Below are positions 1-6,454 of a stretch of DNA of 25,024 nt, piece after piece. The position numbers were made by a program, and so were the translations under genes. Position 1 is the first letter of the stretch; every line of letters starts with the position of its first letter. Source of the DNA: Planctomycetota bacterium. Its GTDB lineage: Bacteria; Planctomycetota; B15-G4. Under the pieces are notes generated by a model. It was not told the origin of the DNA. It saw nothing but the letters and a program-made list of their open reading frames with translations, and did not search any database. Location: assembly GCA_003644265.1 (NCBI GenBank), contig QNBX01000055.1:1-25024 (forward strand), read 5' to 3'.

Positions 1-18
1 CCCCCCTGGCACTATCCC

Positions 19-191
19 CATCAACCAGCCGCCCCATTCTGGTTGATGACCATAGAGCCAAACCGCCCCATATCGCCCAACACCCATCAACCAATAGCGC
101 CAAACTCATCAACCAAACCGTCCCCCGGGACAGAGCCAGAGAGCCACGAACCAAAGCGCACGCCCCCCACAATCCATCTGGTTGATGACCA
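19..191. repeat. Cluster of five CATCAACCA / TGGTTGATG motifs
   Basis: The 9-mer CATCAACCA occurs at 19-27, 85-93 and 107-115, and its reverse complement at 40-48 and 179-187. The first two copies form an inverted repeat with 10-bp arms (19-28 and 39-48) and a 10-nt loop. A 14-nt exact duplicate, CTGGTTGATGACCA, lies at 39-52 and 178-191. CCAAACCGYCCCC also appears twice, near 58-69 and 113-125. The tract is less GC-rich than the genes around it and has no convincing ORF. It lies beyond the 3' end of the tRNA gene. It could be a regulator-binding cluster, or part of an element that continues to the left. Function is unknown. Confidence 0.7.
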
Positions 192-292
192 CCGGACCAC
201 CCCCGCGAACACGCCCGCAGACCGCCTATCCTCCGCGATCCTGGCGCCCCCCACACGCGCCCAGAGCCCCCCGCTCGCTCCTCCCGCGCTGG

Positions 293-367
293 TGGTTCCC
301 CGGCGAGGACTCGAACCTCGAATGTCAGGACCAAAACCTGATGTGTTGCCTATTACACCACCGGGGA
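293..367 (-). tRNA. tRNA-Gln (anticodon UUG)
   Basis: On the minus strand the sequence folds as a full cloverleaf. The acceptor arm TCCCCGG pairs with CCGGGGA, followed by discriminator A and an encoded CCA (293-295). The D arm is GTGT/ACAC. The anticodon stem TCAGG/CCTGA carries loop TTTTGGT, which places TTG at positions 34-36. The T arm is CGAGG/CCTCG around TTCGAGT. The gene is 75 nt including CCA. It lies 101 nt downstream of, and on the same strand as, the acetyl-CoA hydrolase gene. Confidence 0.97.
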
Positions 368-468
368 TCCGGGCCGCCGCGCGGCGCGCCGAGCCTGCGC
401 GCGCCTCGCCTCGACCGGCCGAGGATCATAGCGAACCCGTCGCCAGCTTCGCGCCCCGTGCCCCGCCC

Positions 469-2427
469 CTACCGCGCGTCGCCGGGCTTCGGGGGCAACG
501 CCCCCCCCGGGTCCCGATCCACGTCGTGCTCGGGGCGGATGCTGAACCTCACCTCGTAGACGCCGTCCTCCAGCTTGGAGCGAACGGGGTTGGGGGAGCT
601 GCGGTGGAAGACGCTCAGCATGTGCTGGTTGCTCTCCAGCACGAAGGCCACGAAAGTGTGGATGCCTCGCGAGCGCGCCACCGTCATCAGGCGCTCCAGT
701 AACCCCGAGGCGATGCCAAGGCCCTGGAAGGCGTCCTTCACCAGGAAGGTCACCTCGGCCCAGTCGCCGCCGGGCTCCACCAGGAAGCGTGCGCCTCCCA
801 GCAGCTCGTCGCCGTCCTGTGGGGACAGGGAGACCACCAGCGCCACCTCCTGCTCGAAGTCGACCGTGGCGCGGCGGCGGGTCTGCTCGGGTGACATGCG
901 CTTGACCACGTGCAGGAAGCGCTGGCGAATGGACTGCTCGGAGAGGTCGTACCAGCCGTGGGCCAGCTCGTCGGCGTCGGTGGGACGCATGGGGCGCACG
1001 TACGCGGCGGTGCCGTCGCGCATGGTCAGCTCGCCCTGCATGGCGTCGAGCGCGGGGGTGCCCAGGGCCTTCACGGCCACCTGATCGACGGGCACCAGGT
1101 GGCGCTGCTTGGCACGCGCCAGCAGCTCCTCGCGGAAGTCGGGGTGAGCGATGTGCGCCAGGGCCAGGGCGCGCTCGCGCACCGAGCGGCCGTGCAGGTC
1201 GGCGGCGCCGTACTCGGTCACCACCCAGTGCACGTCGCCGCGGCTGGTGGTGACGCTGGAACCCGAGTCCAGCTCGGCCACCAGGCGCGAGATGGAGCCT
1301 CCCTTGGCCGTGGAGCGCAGGGCGATGATGGGTTTGCCTCCCGCCGAGCGCGCGGCGCCGCGGATGAAGTCGACCTGCCCGCCGATGCCCGAGAAGAAGC
1401 GCGGGCCGATGGAGTCGGCGTTGACCTGGCCCGTCAGGTCGACCTGCAACGCGGAGTTGATGGCCACCATGCGCTCGTTGCGCGCGATGCGGAACGGATC
1501 GTTGACGTAGTCGGACGGGTGAAACGACACCAGCGGGTGATCGTCCACCCACTTGTAGAGCGCGGAGCTCCCGAGCACAAAGCTGGTGACGATGCGCCCG
1601 GGCTGCACGCGCTTCTTGCGCCCGTTGATGACGCCCGCCTCCACCAGCGGGATCAGCCCGTCGCTGAACATCTCGGTGTGCACGCCCAGGTCGCGCTTGT
1701 CGCCCAGGCAGGCCAGCACGGCGTCGGGGATGGCGCCGATGCCGGTCTGCAAGGTCGAGCCGTCCTGCACCAGCTCGGCCACGAAGCGGCCGATGCGCAT
1801 GGCCGTCTCGTCCAGCTCGCTGCGCGGCAGCTCCACCAGCTCCTCGCTCACGGGCACCAGCCGATCGATGCGCGACACGGGCAGTCCGCTGTCGCCCAGG
1901 GTGCGCGGCATGTGCGGGTTGACCTGGGCCACCACTAGCCGCGCCGACTCGGCGGCGGCCTTCACGATGTCGACGGACACGCCCAGGCTGACCCAGCCGT
2001 GGTGGTCGGGCGGGCTGACCTGGATCAGCGCCACGTCGATGGGGTGCCGCCCGCTGCGCAACAGCGCCGGCAGCTCCGACAGGAACACCGGCGTGTAGTC
2101 GGCGCGTCCCTCGGACACCGCGCCGCGCGTGTTGGCGCCGATGAAGAAGGCGTTGTGCCGGAAGCCCTCGCCGAAGTCCGCCTGGGCCCAGGGCGCCACG
2201 CCCATGGTGAGCATGTGCAGGATCTCGGTGTCCGGCAGCTCGCGCGCGCGGGCGCTCACGGCCCGGGCCAGGGCCTGGGGTTCGGCCGCGCCCGAGCCCA
2301 CGAACACGCGCTGCCCGGGGCGCAGGTCGGCCACGGCCTCGTGCGGGCGGAACAGCTTGCCGGGGAAGCGCGCCGAGAGCTCGGCGAAGAGGGCCTCGTC
2401 GGTGGGGTCGGGAGCCACGGTGGTCAT
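469..2427 (-). CDS. Acetyl-CoA hydrolase/transferase fused to a GNAT acetyltransferase
   Basis: A 652-residue protein of two parts. Residues about 10-450 are an acetyl-CoA hydrolase / 4-hydroxybutyrate CoA-transferase type class I CoA-transferase. Visible are GIGAIPDAVLACLG, then LGVHTEMFSDG with Glu252 in the position I take as the acyl-CoA-accepting glutamate, and the family motif VTEYGAADLHG (Glu405). Residues about 465-620 are a GNAT domain with the acetyl-CoA motif FQGLGIASGLLERLM. The family moves CoA between acetate and other acids or hydrolyses acetyl-CoA; the C-terminal domain would use acetyl-CoA to acetylate an amine, probably on a protein (inference). I chose the ATG at 2427 because the upstream in-frame extension is Arg/Ser-rich and unlike the family. 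No strong Shine-Dalgarno is seen. The gene is divergent from the lipoprotein gene. Confidence 0.9.
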   Translation of the reverse strand: MTTVAPDPTDEALFAELSARFPGKLFRPHEAVADLRPGQRVFVGSGAAEPQALARAVSARARELPDTEILHMLTMGVAPWAQADFGEGFRHNAFFIGANTRGAVSEGRADYTPVFLSELPALLRSGRHPIDVALIQVSPPDHHGWVSLGVSVDIVKAAAESARLVVAQVNPHMPRTLGDSGLPVSRIDRLVPVSEELVELPRSELDETAMRIGRFVAELVQDGSTLQTGIGAIPDAVLACLGDKRDLGVHTEMFSDGLIPLVEAGVINGRKKRVQPGRIVTSFVLGSSALYKWVDDHPLVSFHPSDYVNDPFRIARNERMVAINSALQVDLTGQVNADSIGPRFFSGIGGQVDFIRGAARSAGGKPIIALRSTAKGGSISRLVAELDSGSSVTTSRGDVHWVVTEYGAADLHGRSVRERALALAHIAHPDFREELLARAKQRHLVPVDQVAVKALGTPALDAMQGELTMRDGTAAYVRPMRPTDADELAHGWYDLSEQSIRQRFLHVVKRMSPEQTRRRATVDFEQEVALVVSLSPQDGDELLGGARFLVEPGGDWAEVTFLVKDAFQGLGIASGLLERLMTVARSRGIHTFVAFVLESNQHMLSVFHRSSPNPVRSKLEDGVYEVRFSIRPEHDVDRDPGGALPPKPGDAR

Positions 2428-2586
2428 GATCAAGGCCAGGGTGCAGGGTGAGGGGCGAGTCTCCGGGCCGCGCGCCACGCGGGAGCTGTGCGCCAGCGCG
2501 CGCCGCCACATGACCCTGTCACCGAAGCGACCGGAGCACGGCGAGCCGGACACCCCGATCTTATGACAGACTCAGCGCTCCTGACC

Positions 2587-3246
2587 ATGCGAGCCCGAGC
2601 CATGCGCCCCGCCACCCTCCGCTGCCTTCTCCCCCTCCGCAGCGTGGCCCTGCTGCTGCTGCCCGCGCTGGCCAGCCTGGGCTGCTCCTCGCCCTCGATC
2701 GAGCAGGTCACGCGGCCCGACTTCGACGCCTCGCGCTACCAGCGCGTGGCGGTGGTGGGCACGCTGCAGGGCGGCAGCACCCAGGCCATGGTGGACGAGT
2801 TCCTGCTGCGCATGCTGGGCCGGGGCATCGACGTGGTGGACAGCGCCACCGTGGACGCCGCGCGCCAGAAGCTCAAGCTGACTGACGCCAGCATGGCCTC
2901 GGCCGGCGACCGCGCCAAGGTGGGCCGCGCCACCGGCGTGCAGGGCATGCTGGTGATCAACTTCACCACCGACGGCAAGCTCATCATCGTCAGCGCCAAG
3001 CTGTTCGACGTCGACACCAGCGAGATGGTCTGGATGGCCACGGGCGAGGGCAAGGTCTCCTCCGGCATGGCCGGCGTGGTCGGCGCCGTGGGCGGCGCGG
3101 CCGTGGGCTACAAGCTGGGCGGCGGCGGCGGCGCCATCGCCGGCGGGCTGATCGTCGGACGCGCCGCGGCCGAGCTGGCGCCCAAGCAGCTCGAGACCGC
3201 CAAGGAGGTGGTCAAGACCCTCGTGAGCGCCATGCCGCTGAACTGA
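2587..3246 (+). CDS. Lipoprotein with CsgG/LpoB-like domain and glycine-zipper segment
   Basis: A predicted 219-residue lipoprotein. A basic N-terminus and a hydrophobic stretch end in ALASLGC, with Cys33 as the likely lipidated residue; Ser at -3 is a weak lipobox. Residues about 45-150 (YQRVAVVGTLQGG, then VDSATVDAARQKLKL, TGVQGMLVINF and VSAKLFDVDTSEMVW) have the alternating pattern of the CsgG / LpoB / GNA1162 anticodon-binding-like fold. Residues about 161-198 are a Gly-rich zipper (VVGAVGGAAVGYKLGGGGGA) that could insert in a membrane. In-frame ATGs also exist at 2563 and 2602; all include the signal sequence. Expected location is the periplasmic face of a membrane. Exact function is unknown. 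It is followed by hairpins and a pyrimidine tract that may end its transcript. Confidence 0.75.
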   Translation: MRARAMRPATLRCLLPLRSVALLLLPALASLGCSSPSIEQVTRPDFDASRYQRVAVVGTLQGGSTQAMVDEFLLRMLGRGIDVVDSATVDAARQKLKLTDASMASAGDRAKVGRATGVQGMLVINFTTDGKLIIVSAKLFDVDTSEMVWMATGEGKVSSGMAGVVGAVGGAAVGYKLGGGGGAIAGGLIVGRAAAELAPKQLETAKEVVKTLVSAMPLN

Positions 3247-3253
3247 CGGGCGA

Positions 3254-3283
3254 CGCGCGGCCGCCTACGGCTTCGGCCGCGCG
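3254..3283 (+). terminator. GC-rich hairpin after the lipoprotein gene
   Basis: CGCGCGGCCG (3254-3263) and CGGCCGCGCG (3274-3283) are perfect 10-bp arms around a 10-nt loop, starting 7 nt after the stop codon. There is no T-run, so it is not a textbook intrinsic terminator. It could pause polymerase or protect the 3' end. Confidence 0.6.
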
Positions 3284-3302
3284 CGACAGCACGCAGCGCT
3301 CA

Positions 3303-3358
3303 ACGCAAGGCGGGCCGCACATCCGGAACGTCTCCCGGGTGCGCGGCCCTGACTGCGT
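3303..3358 (+). terminator. Second hairpin downstream of the lipoprotein gene
   Basis: GGGCCGC (3312-3318) pairs with GCGGCCC (3343-3349). An outer stem ACGCA (3303-3307) pairs with TGCGT (3354-3358) across a small internal loop, and an inner AC/GT pair continues the stem past a bulge. The layout is consistent with a structured 3' end directly before the pyrimidine tract. No U-run follows. Confidence 0.45.
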
Positions 3359-3425
3359 CCTGCTCACTCACTGCTCTTCTGCTGCTCACTCTCTGCTCTC
3401 TGCTCTCTCACTGCTCTCTTACTGC
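3359..3425 (+). promoter_or_regulatory. C/U-rich, G-poor tract resembling a Rho utilisation (rut) site
   Basis: Positions 3361-3420 contain 25 C, 24 T, 7 G and 4 A, built from irregular repeats of CTGCTCACT and CTCTCTGCT. In a window that is about 70% GC this is an extreme strand bias. Rho loads on unstructured, C-rich, G-poor RNA with frequent YC dinucleotides. The transcript of the upstream lipoprotein gene would contain exactly such RNA about 115 nt after its stop. The functional call is inference; the composition is seen directly. Confidence 0.5.
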
Positions 3426-3633
3426 TAGATCTGCCGCGCCGGGGCGAGCGTCTCAGTGTTCGGGCTGAGGGCTGCGTGGGCCGGGGCGAGCCGCGCCGCC
3501 GCAGGTCTGTTGTCCGAGGGTGCTGTCAAAGCGATCGGCCTGCGCTCGGTCGCTGAGCCGGCCTCGCAGCCTGGACAGGGCCGCGTCGCTTGGGGGGAGG
3601 GAGGATGGATCGAGCTTCGGGGTCGGGTTGCGG

Positions 3634-3694
3634 GGGCTCGGGAGCGCGCTGCAGGCTCCTGAGCCCGGGACTAGGCCGCCGGGCGGCGGCCTAG
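3634..3694. terminator. Two back-to-back strong hairpins
   Basis: The first hairpin has 12-nt arms at 3634-3645 and 3655-3666, paired throughout except for one G-T (wobble) position, around a 9-nt loop. The second has perfect 10-bp arms CTAGGCCGCC (3671-3680) and GGCGGCCTAG (3685-3694) around loop GGGC. They are only 4 nt apart. Either strand would fold. They could terminate minus-strand transcription from the HEAT-repeat gene side, or form part of a structured RNA. No U-run is present. Confidence 0.5.
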
Positions 3695-3795
3695 GTATCC
3701 GTCCAGGCTCCGCTGCGGCGGGCGCCGCGTCTCACCGGGGCCAGGGCCGGGTGAGTGGCCGTGATGGCCAGCAGCATCAGCATCCAGTTGGTCAT
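3691..3795 (-). CDS. Possible small protein (34 aa), weak candidate
   Basis: A short ORF begins MTNWMLMLLAITATHPALAP, giving a hydrophobic N-terminal half and a basic C-terminal half (VRRGARRSG). Its TAG stop lies inside the second of two strong hairpins. It is 118 nt downstream of the HEAT-repeat gene on the same strand. The sequence before the ATG is CCTCCCC-rich, with no Shine-Dalgarno. I do not recognise a family. It could easily be chance in GC-rich DNA; the hairpin at its end is the main reason to list it. Confidence 0.2.
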   Translation of the reverse strand: MTNWMLMLLAITATHPALAPVRRGARRSGAWTDT

Positions 3796-3913
3796 CAGGG
3801 GAGGTCCTGTCTCGGGGGAGGTGTGGGGCTGCCGTTCGTCGACTGCCCTGCTCACCCACCAACGCGCCGCCCCCTGCCAGCAACCGCAGAGAAATCCTGC
3901 GTGCACGTGACGG

Positions 3914-6112
3914 CTAGCGCGCGCGACGGCCCGCCACCGCCGCCTCCACGAGCGACACCAGGTCCTTGCGCTCGGCGCGGCCCAGGGCGCGCAGCAACGC
4001 GCTGACCGTGGCACGCGGCGTGGCGCCGTTGCCGTCCGGCAGATCCAGCGCCGGCGTGTTGGTGCGAGCGGCCAGCACCATGGCCTCCGCGGCGGCCTCC
4101 AGCTCGCCCTCGAGCAGGCAGGAGGCCGCGATGCCGGCGTGGGCCAGGGCCTGGCACGGCGCCAACATCTCCAGCCGATCGTCGAGCCCCTCGGCCTTGG
4201 CGAAGCCCGTCAGGCTGGCGGCGTACGCGCGCCGCGCATCATCCTGGCGACCCTCGTCGCGCAGGCGATCGCCAGCGGCCAGGGCGCCGTAACCCGCGAA
4301 CCAGCGCACCAACCCGCTGCGCGGCGCGGCCTTCAGCATGTCGTCGTACGCGCTCAGCAACGCCAGCGCGTCGCCGTCCCGCAGCAGGTGCCAGCGCAGC
4401 TGCTCCTGCATGAGCTCGGAGCGCGGGGAGGCCGCGGCAGCGCGCGCGGCCAGCTCGCCATGCAGCCCGTCCAGGCGCAAGCCGGCCAGGGCATCCAGGG
4501 CCGCGGCCTGCTGCCACTCAGCCGCGTACACGTGCTCCAGCAGCACCTCGGCGCCGGCGATCAGCTCGGCCACCCAGTGCTCGCTCAGCGGCTGCCCGGC
4601 GTCGAGCGCCGCGCCCAACTGCTCGAAGCGCGCCTGCACCAGCACGTGCAGCGCGTCCACGCTCGCAAGCGAGTGGGCCCGGGACAGCATCCCCGGCAGG
4701 GCCCGCGCCGCGGCGTCGGCGGCCAGCTCGGTGCCGCCCAGCTCCCAGTCGGCGCGGGACAGGGCGGCCCAGGCCGGCGCGCTGTCGGGCGCGTGGGTGG
4801 TGGCGTCGCGGGCGGCGTCCGAGGCCTGCTCCCAGAGCCAGGTCACGTCGCTGAGGCCCTCGTCCAGCGAGACATCGGCCATCTCCACCAGCGTCTCGGC
4901 CAGCTGCGTGCGCAGGCCGGGCGCGTCGGGAGACGCCGCGATGGCCTCGCCCAGGCGCCCCACCTCGGCGTAGAGCGTGTCCGTGTCGCGCCGCACGGGC
5001 AGCTCGCCGCGAGAGCTGTCGAGGGCCTGCTGCCAGGCGCCCACGTCCAGCACGGAGCGGCCGTGCAGGACGCCCCGGATCACGGCCGCCAGGCGCCGCG
5101 CGTCCTCGTCGTCGGCCGCCGCTTCCAACCCGGACAGCACGGCTGCCAGCTCCTCGGGCGAACCCCAGGCTGCTCGCGCCGCCTCGCCCAACACGCCCCC
5201 GGGCAAGCCCACGGCCTGCTCGCTCACGCGCTTCAAGGCCAGGGCGCGCACCGACGGATCGGCGTCGCGCAGGGCCAGGCGCAGCAGCTCGGGTTGAGCC
5301 GTCCCGCGCTCGGCCAGGCGCCGGCGCTCGGCCAGGCCGCCGGACACGAAGCGCGCCTCCAGCCGCTCGCGCGCGGCGGCGTCGCGGGCAGCCAGCAAGG
5401 CGGCGTCGCCCAGGCGCGCGGCGTCCTTCAGCCCGCGCCCGGACACGCCGCGCTGCTCCAGCGTCTCGTCGATCACGTCCAGGCTGGTGAGCAGGAACAG
5501 GTTAAATAGCACCTCGCCGTCTGCACCGTCCCCAGCGCCCGATTCAAACGACACGCCCACGTGGCGCGGCGTCACCCGGCGTCCGTTGAACCAGCGCGCA
5601 TACACCAGGGGCTCGATGGCCTGGTGTTCGGCGCAGGTCACGCGGCCGAAGCGCGGGCAGGGCACGCGCACGCCGCGGCCGTCGTGGCCGCGCGGGCTGT
5701 GCGTGTCGGGCGAGGCCACCACCGGAATGAAGCCGGCCAGCTTGGCCGCGAACGCAGGGTCGCGGTAGCGGCCGCGAGCGATGGACTCGCTGGCCACCTC
5801 GCCGTCGGCGTTGACGCAGATGATCAGGGGCTTGCCGGTCTCGGCGCTGAGGGCCAGGGCGTCGTCCAACGTGCGCTGCCAGGGGATCAGCGGCGGGTCG
5901 CTGACCTCGCCACCGGGGGACCACCAGCCCGAGCTCTCGACCTGCGCACCGAGCGGCGCCGCGCAGAGCGCCAGGACCACAACGGGAGCCAGCAGCAGCG
6001 CGGGGGCCAGCAGCGAGGCGGGCGCTGGCCACAAGGCGAAGGCTGGCATGAGCCCGCGCCGTAGGCTGCGAGAGAGACCGCCGGTGCCACGCGCTGAGCT
6101 GCAACTGGACAT
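3914..6112 (-). CDS. Secreted/periplasmic protein: thioredoxin-like fold, HEAT and TPR-like repeats
   Basis: A 732-residue protein. Residues 1-56 are a long signal peptide with an RR pair, a hydrophobic core and a likely cleavage after PLGA. The start at 6112 is backed by GGAG five bases upstream; the inner ATG at 6049 has no such signal. Residues about 75-215 look like a thioredoxin fold (LDDALALSAETGKPLIICVN, later VYARWFNGRRVTPRHVGV), but the usual CxxC is absent: the segment reads CVNADGEVASES. Residues about 235-330 are HEAT-like (LRLALRDADPSVRALALKRV). From about 395 to the end the protein is helical and TPR-like (AWAALSRADWELGGTELAADAAARAL). It is therefore probably a protein-binding scaffold rather than an oxidoreductase. 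Partner unknown. Divergent from the methyltransferase gene. Confidence 0.75.
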   Translation of the reverse strand: MSSCSSARGTGGLSRSLRRGLMPAFALWPAPASLLAPALLLAPVVVLALCAAPLGAQVESSGWWSPGGEVSDPPLIPWQRTLDDALALSAETGKPLIICVNADGEVASESIARGRYRDPAFAAKLAGFIPVVASPDTHSPRGHDGRGVRVPCPRFGRVTCAEHQAIEPLVYARWFNGRRVTPRHVGVSFESGAGDGADGEVLFNLFLLTSLDVIDETLEQRGVSGRGLKDAARLGDAALLAARDAAARERLEARFVSGGLAERRRLAERGTAQPELLRLALRDADPSVRALALKRVSEQAVGLPGGVLGEAARAAWGSPEELAAVLSGLEAAADDEDARRLAAVIRGVLHGRSVLDVGAWQQALDSSRGELPVRRDTDTLYAEVGRLGEAIAASPDAPGLRTQLAETLVEMADVSLDEGLSDVTWLWEQASDAARDATTHAPDSAPAWAALSRADWELGGTELAADAAARALPGMLSRAHSLASVDALHVLVQARFEQLGAALDAGQPLSEHWVAELIAGAEVLLEHVYAAEWQQAAALDALAGLRLDGLHGELAARAAAASPRSELMQEQLRWHLLRDGDALALLSAYDDMLKAAPRSGLVRWFAGYGALAAGDRLRDEGRQDDARRAYAASLTGFAKAEGLDDRLEMLAPCQALAHAGIAASCLLEGELEAAAEAMVLAARTNTPALDLPDGNGATPRATVSALLRALGRAERKDLVSLVEAAVAGRRAR

Positions 6113-6454
6113 GGATGCTCCGTCACGGATGGGGGTCTAGCGGGAGGCCGGGCTCGGAACCGGGCGCGGACCGCCCAGTGTCCTGCATGCAGCCCGGGTG
6201 CGAAAGGCGCCACGCCTCTGCACGCCTCTGCACGCCTCTGCTCGCCTCGCCTCGCCTCGCCTCGCCTCGCCTCAGCCTCAGCCTCAGCCTCAGCCTCAGC
6301 CTCAGCCTCAGCGCCACAGCCAGCGCCTTGGCCCCAGCCCTCAGCCCCAGCGCCACAGCCGGCCCCACCCCCAACCCCACAGTTGGCGCGGCCCCCGCCG
6401 TGGATCGACGCCCGGCGAGCCCGTAATCTGCTCAGCACCCCCGTGATCGAGCCC
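6113..6454. other. Divergent intergenic region containing a compound repeat
   Basis: This 342-nt stretch separates two divergent genes and should hold both promoters. I see no clear -35/-10 pair. It holds the tandem array at 6211-6312 and a degenerate continuation rich in CAGCGCCACAGCC, found at 6308-6320 and 6349-6361. A TTG at 6383 would extend the methyltransferase by 24 residues of repeat-derived sequence, which I consider unlikely. Confidence 0.6.
6211..6312. repeat. Compound tandem repeat with three successive unit lengths
   Basis: CACGCCTCTG is repeated three times (6211-6240), then CTCGC six times (6241-6270), then CTCAGC seven times (6271-6312), with no interruption. Read in phase, all units share a GCCTC core: GCCTCTGCAC, GCCTC and GCCTCA. 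All copies appear exact, which suggests recent or active slippage. The array lies between the divergent starts at 6112 and 6455. Confidence 0.97.

Larger units (their letters stand above)
3247..3913. other. 667-nt intergenic region, structured but without a firm gene
   Basis: Between the lipoprotein stop and the stop of the HEAT-repeat gene I find no ORF with convincing protein character. It holds two hairpins near the lipoprotein end, a C/T-rich tract, about 200 nt (3426-3633) in which I see nothing recognisable, two adjacent hairpins and one weak minus-strand small ORF. I looked for tmRNA, SRP RNA and RNase P RNA signature sequences and saw none. Confidence 0.6.

Noticed and set aside
19..191. 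CRISPR array
   Set aside because: Repeats are too short, occur on both strands and have irregular spacing; no cas genes are present.
293..367. tRNA-Gln as a proven integration (att) site
   Set aside because: I looked for a second copy of the tRNA 3' end in the window and saw none, and there is no integrase gene; only the possibility remains.
43..702. 219-residue plus-strand ORF over the repeat cluster and tRNA
   Set aside because: It runs through the tRNA gene antisense and through the hydrolase 3' end; composition is Pro/Ala/Arg noise and there is no Shine-Dalgarno.
353..2509. 718-residue ORF on the minus strand in another frame of the acetyl-CoA hydrolase-GNAT gene
   Set aside because: Arg/Gly/Ala/Pro-rich translation without domain motifs; it is the GC-rich shadow of the real gene, which has clear family motifs.
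3456..4005. Plus-strand ORFs of 68 and 161 residues in the intergenic region
   Set aside because: Low-complexity Arg/Gly/Ala/Pro translations that cross the paired hairpins and the 3' end of the HEAT-repeat gene; no initiation signal.
4139..5509. 456-residue plus-strand ORF antisense to the HEAT-repeat gene
   Set aside because: Gln/Arg/Gly/His-rich antisense shadow; the minus-strand frame has a signal peptide, repeat motifs and a Shine-Dalgarno.
6383..6454. TTG start extending the methyltransferase by 24 residues
   Set aside because: The added residues come from repeat-flanking DNA, are Pro/Arg-rich and lack a Shine-Dalgarno; ATG 6455 gives a normal N-terminus.
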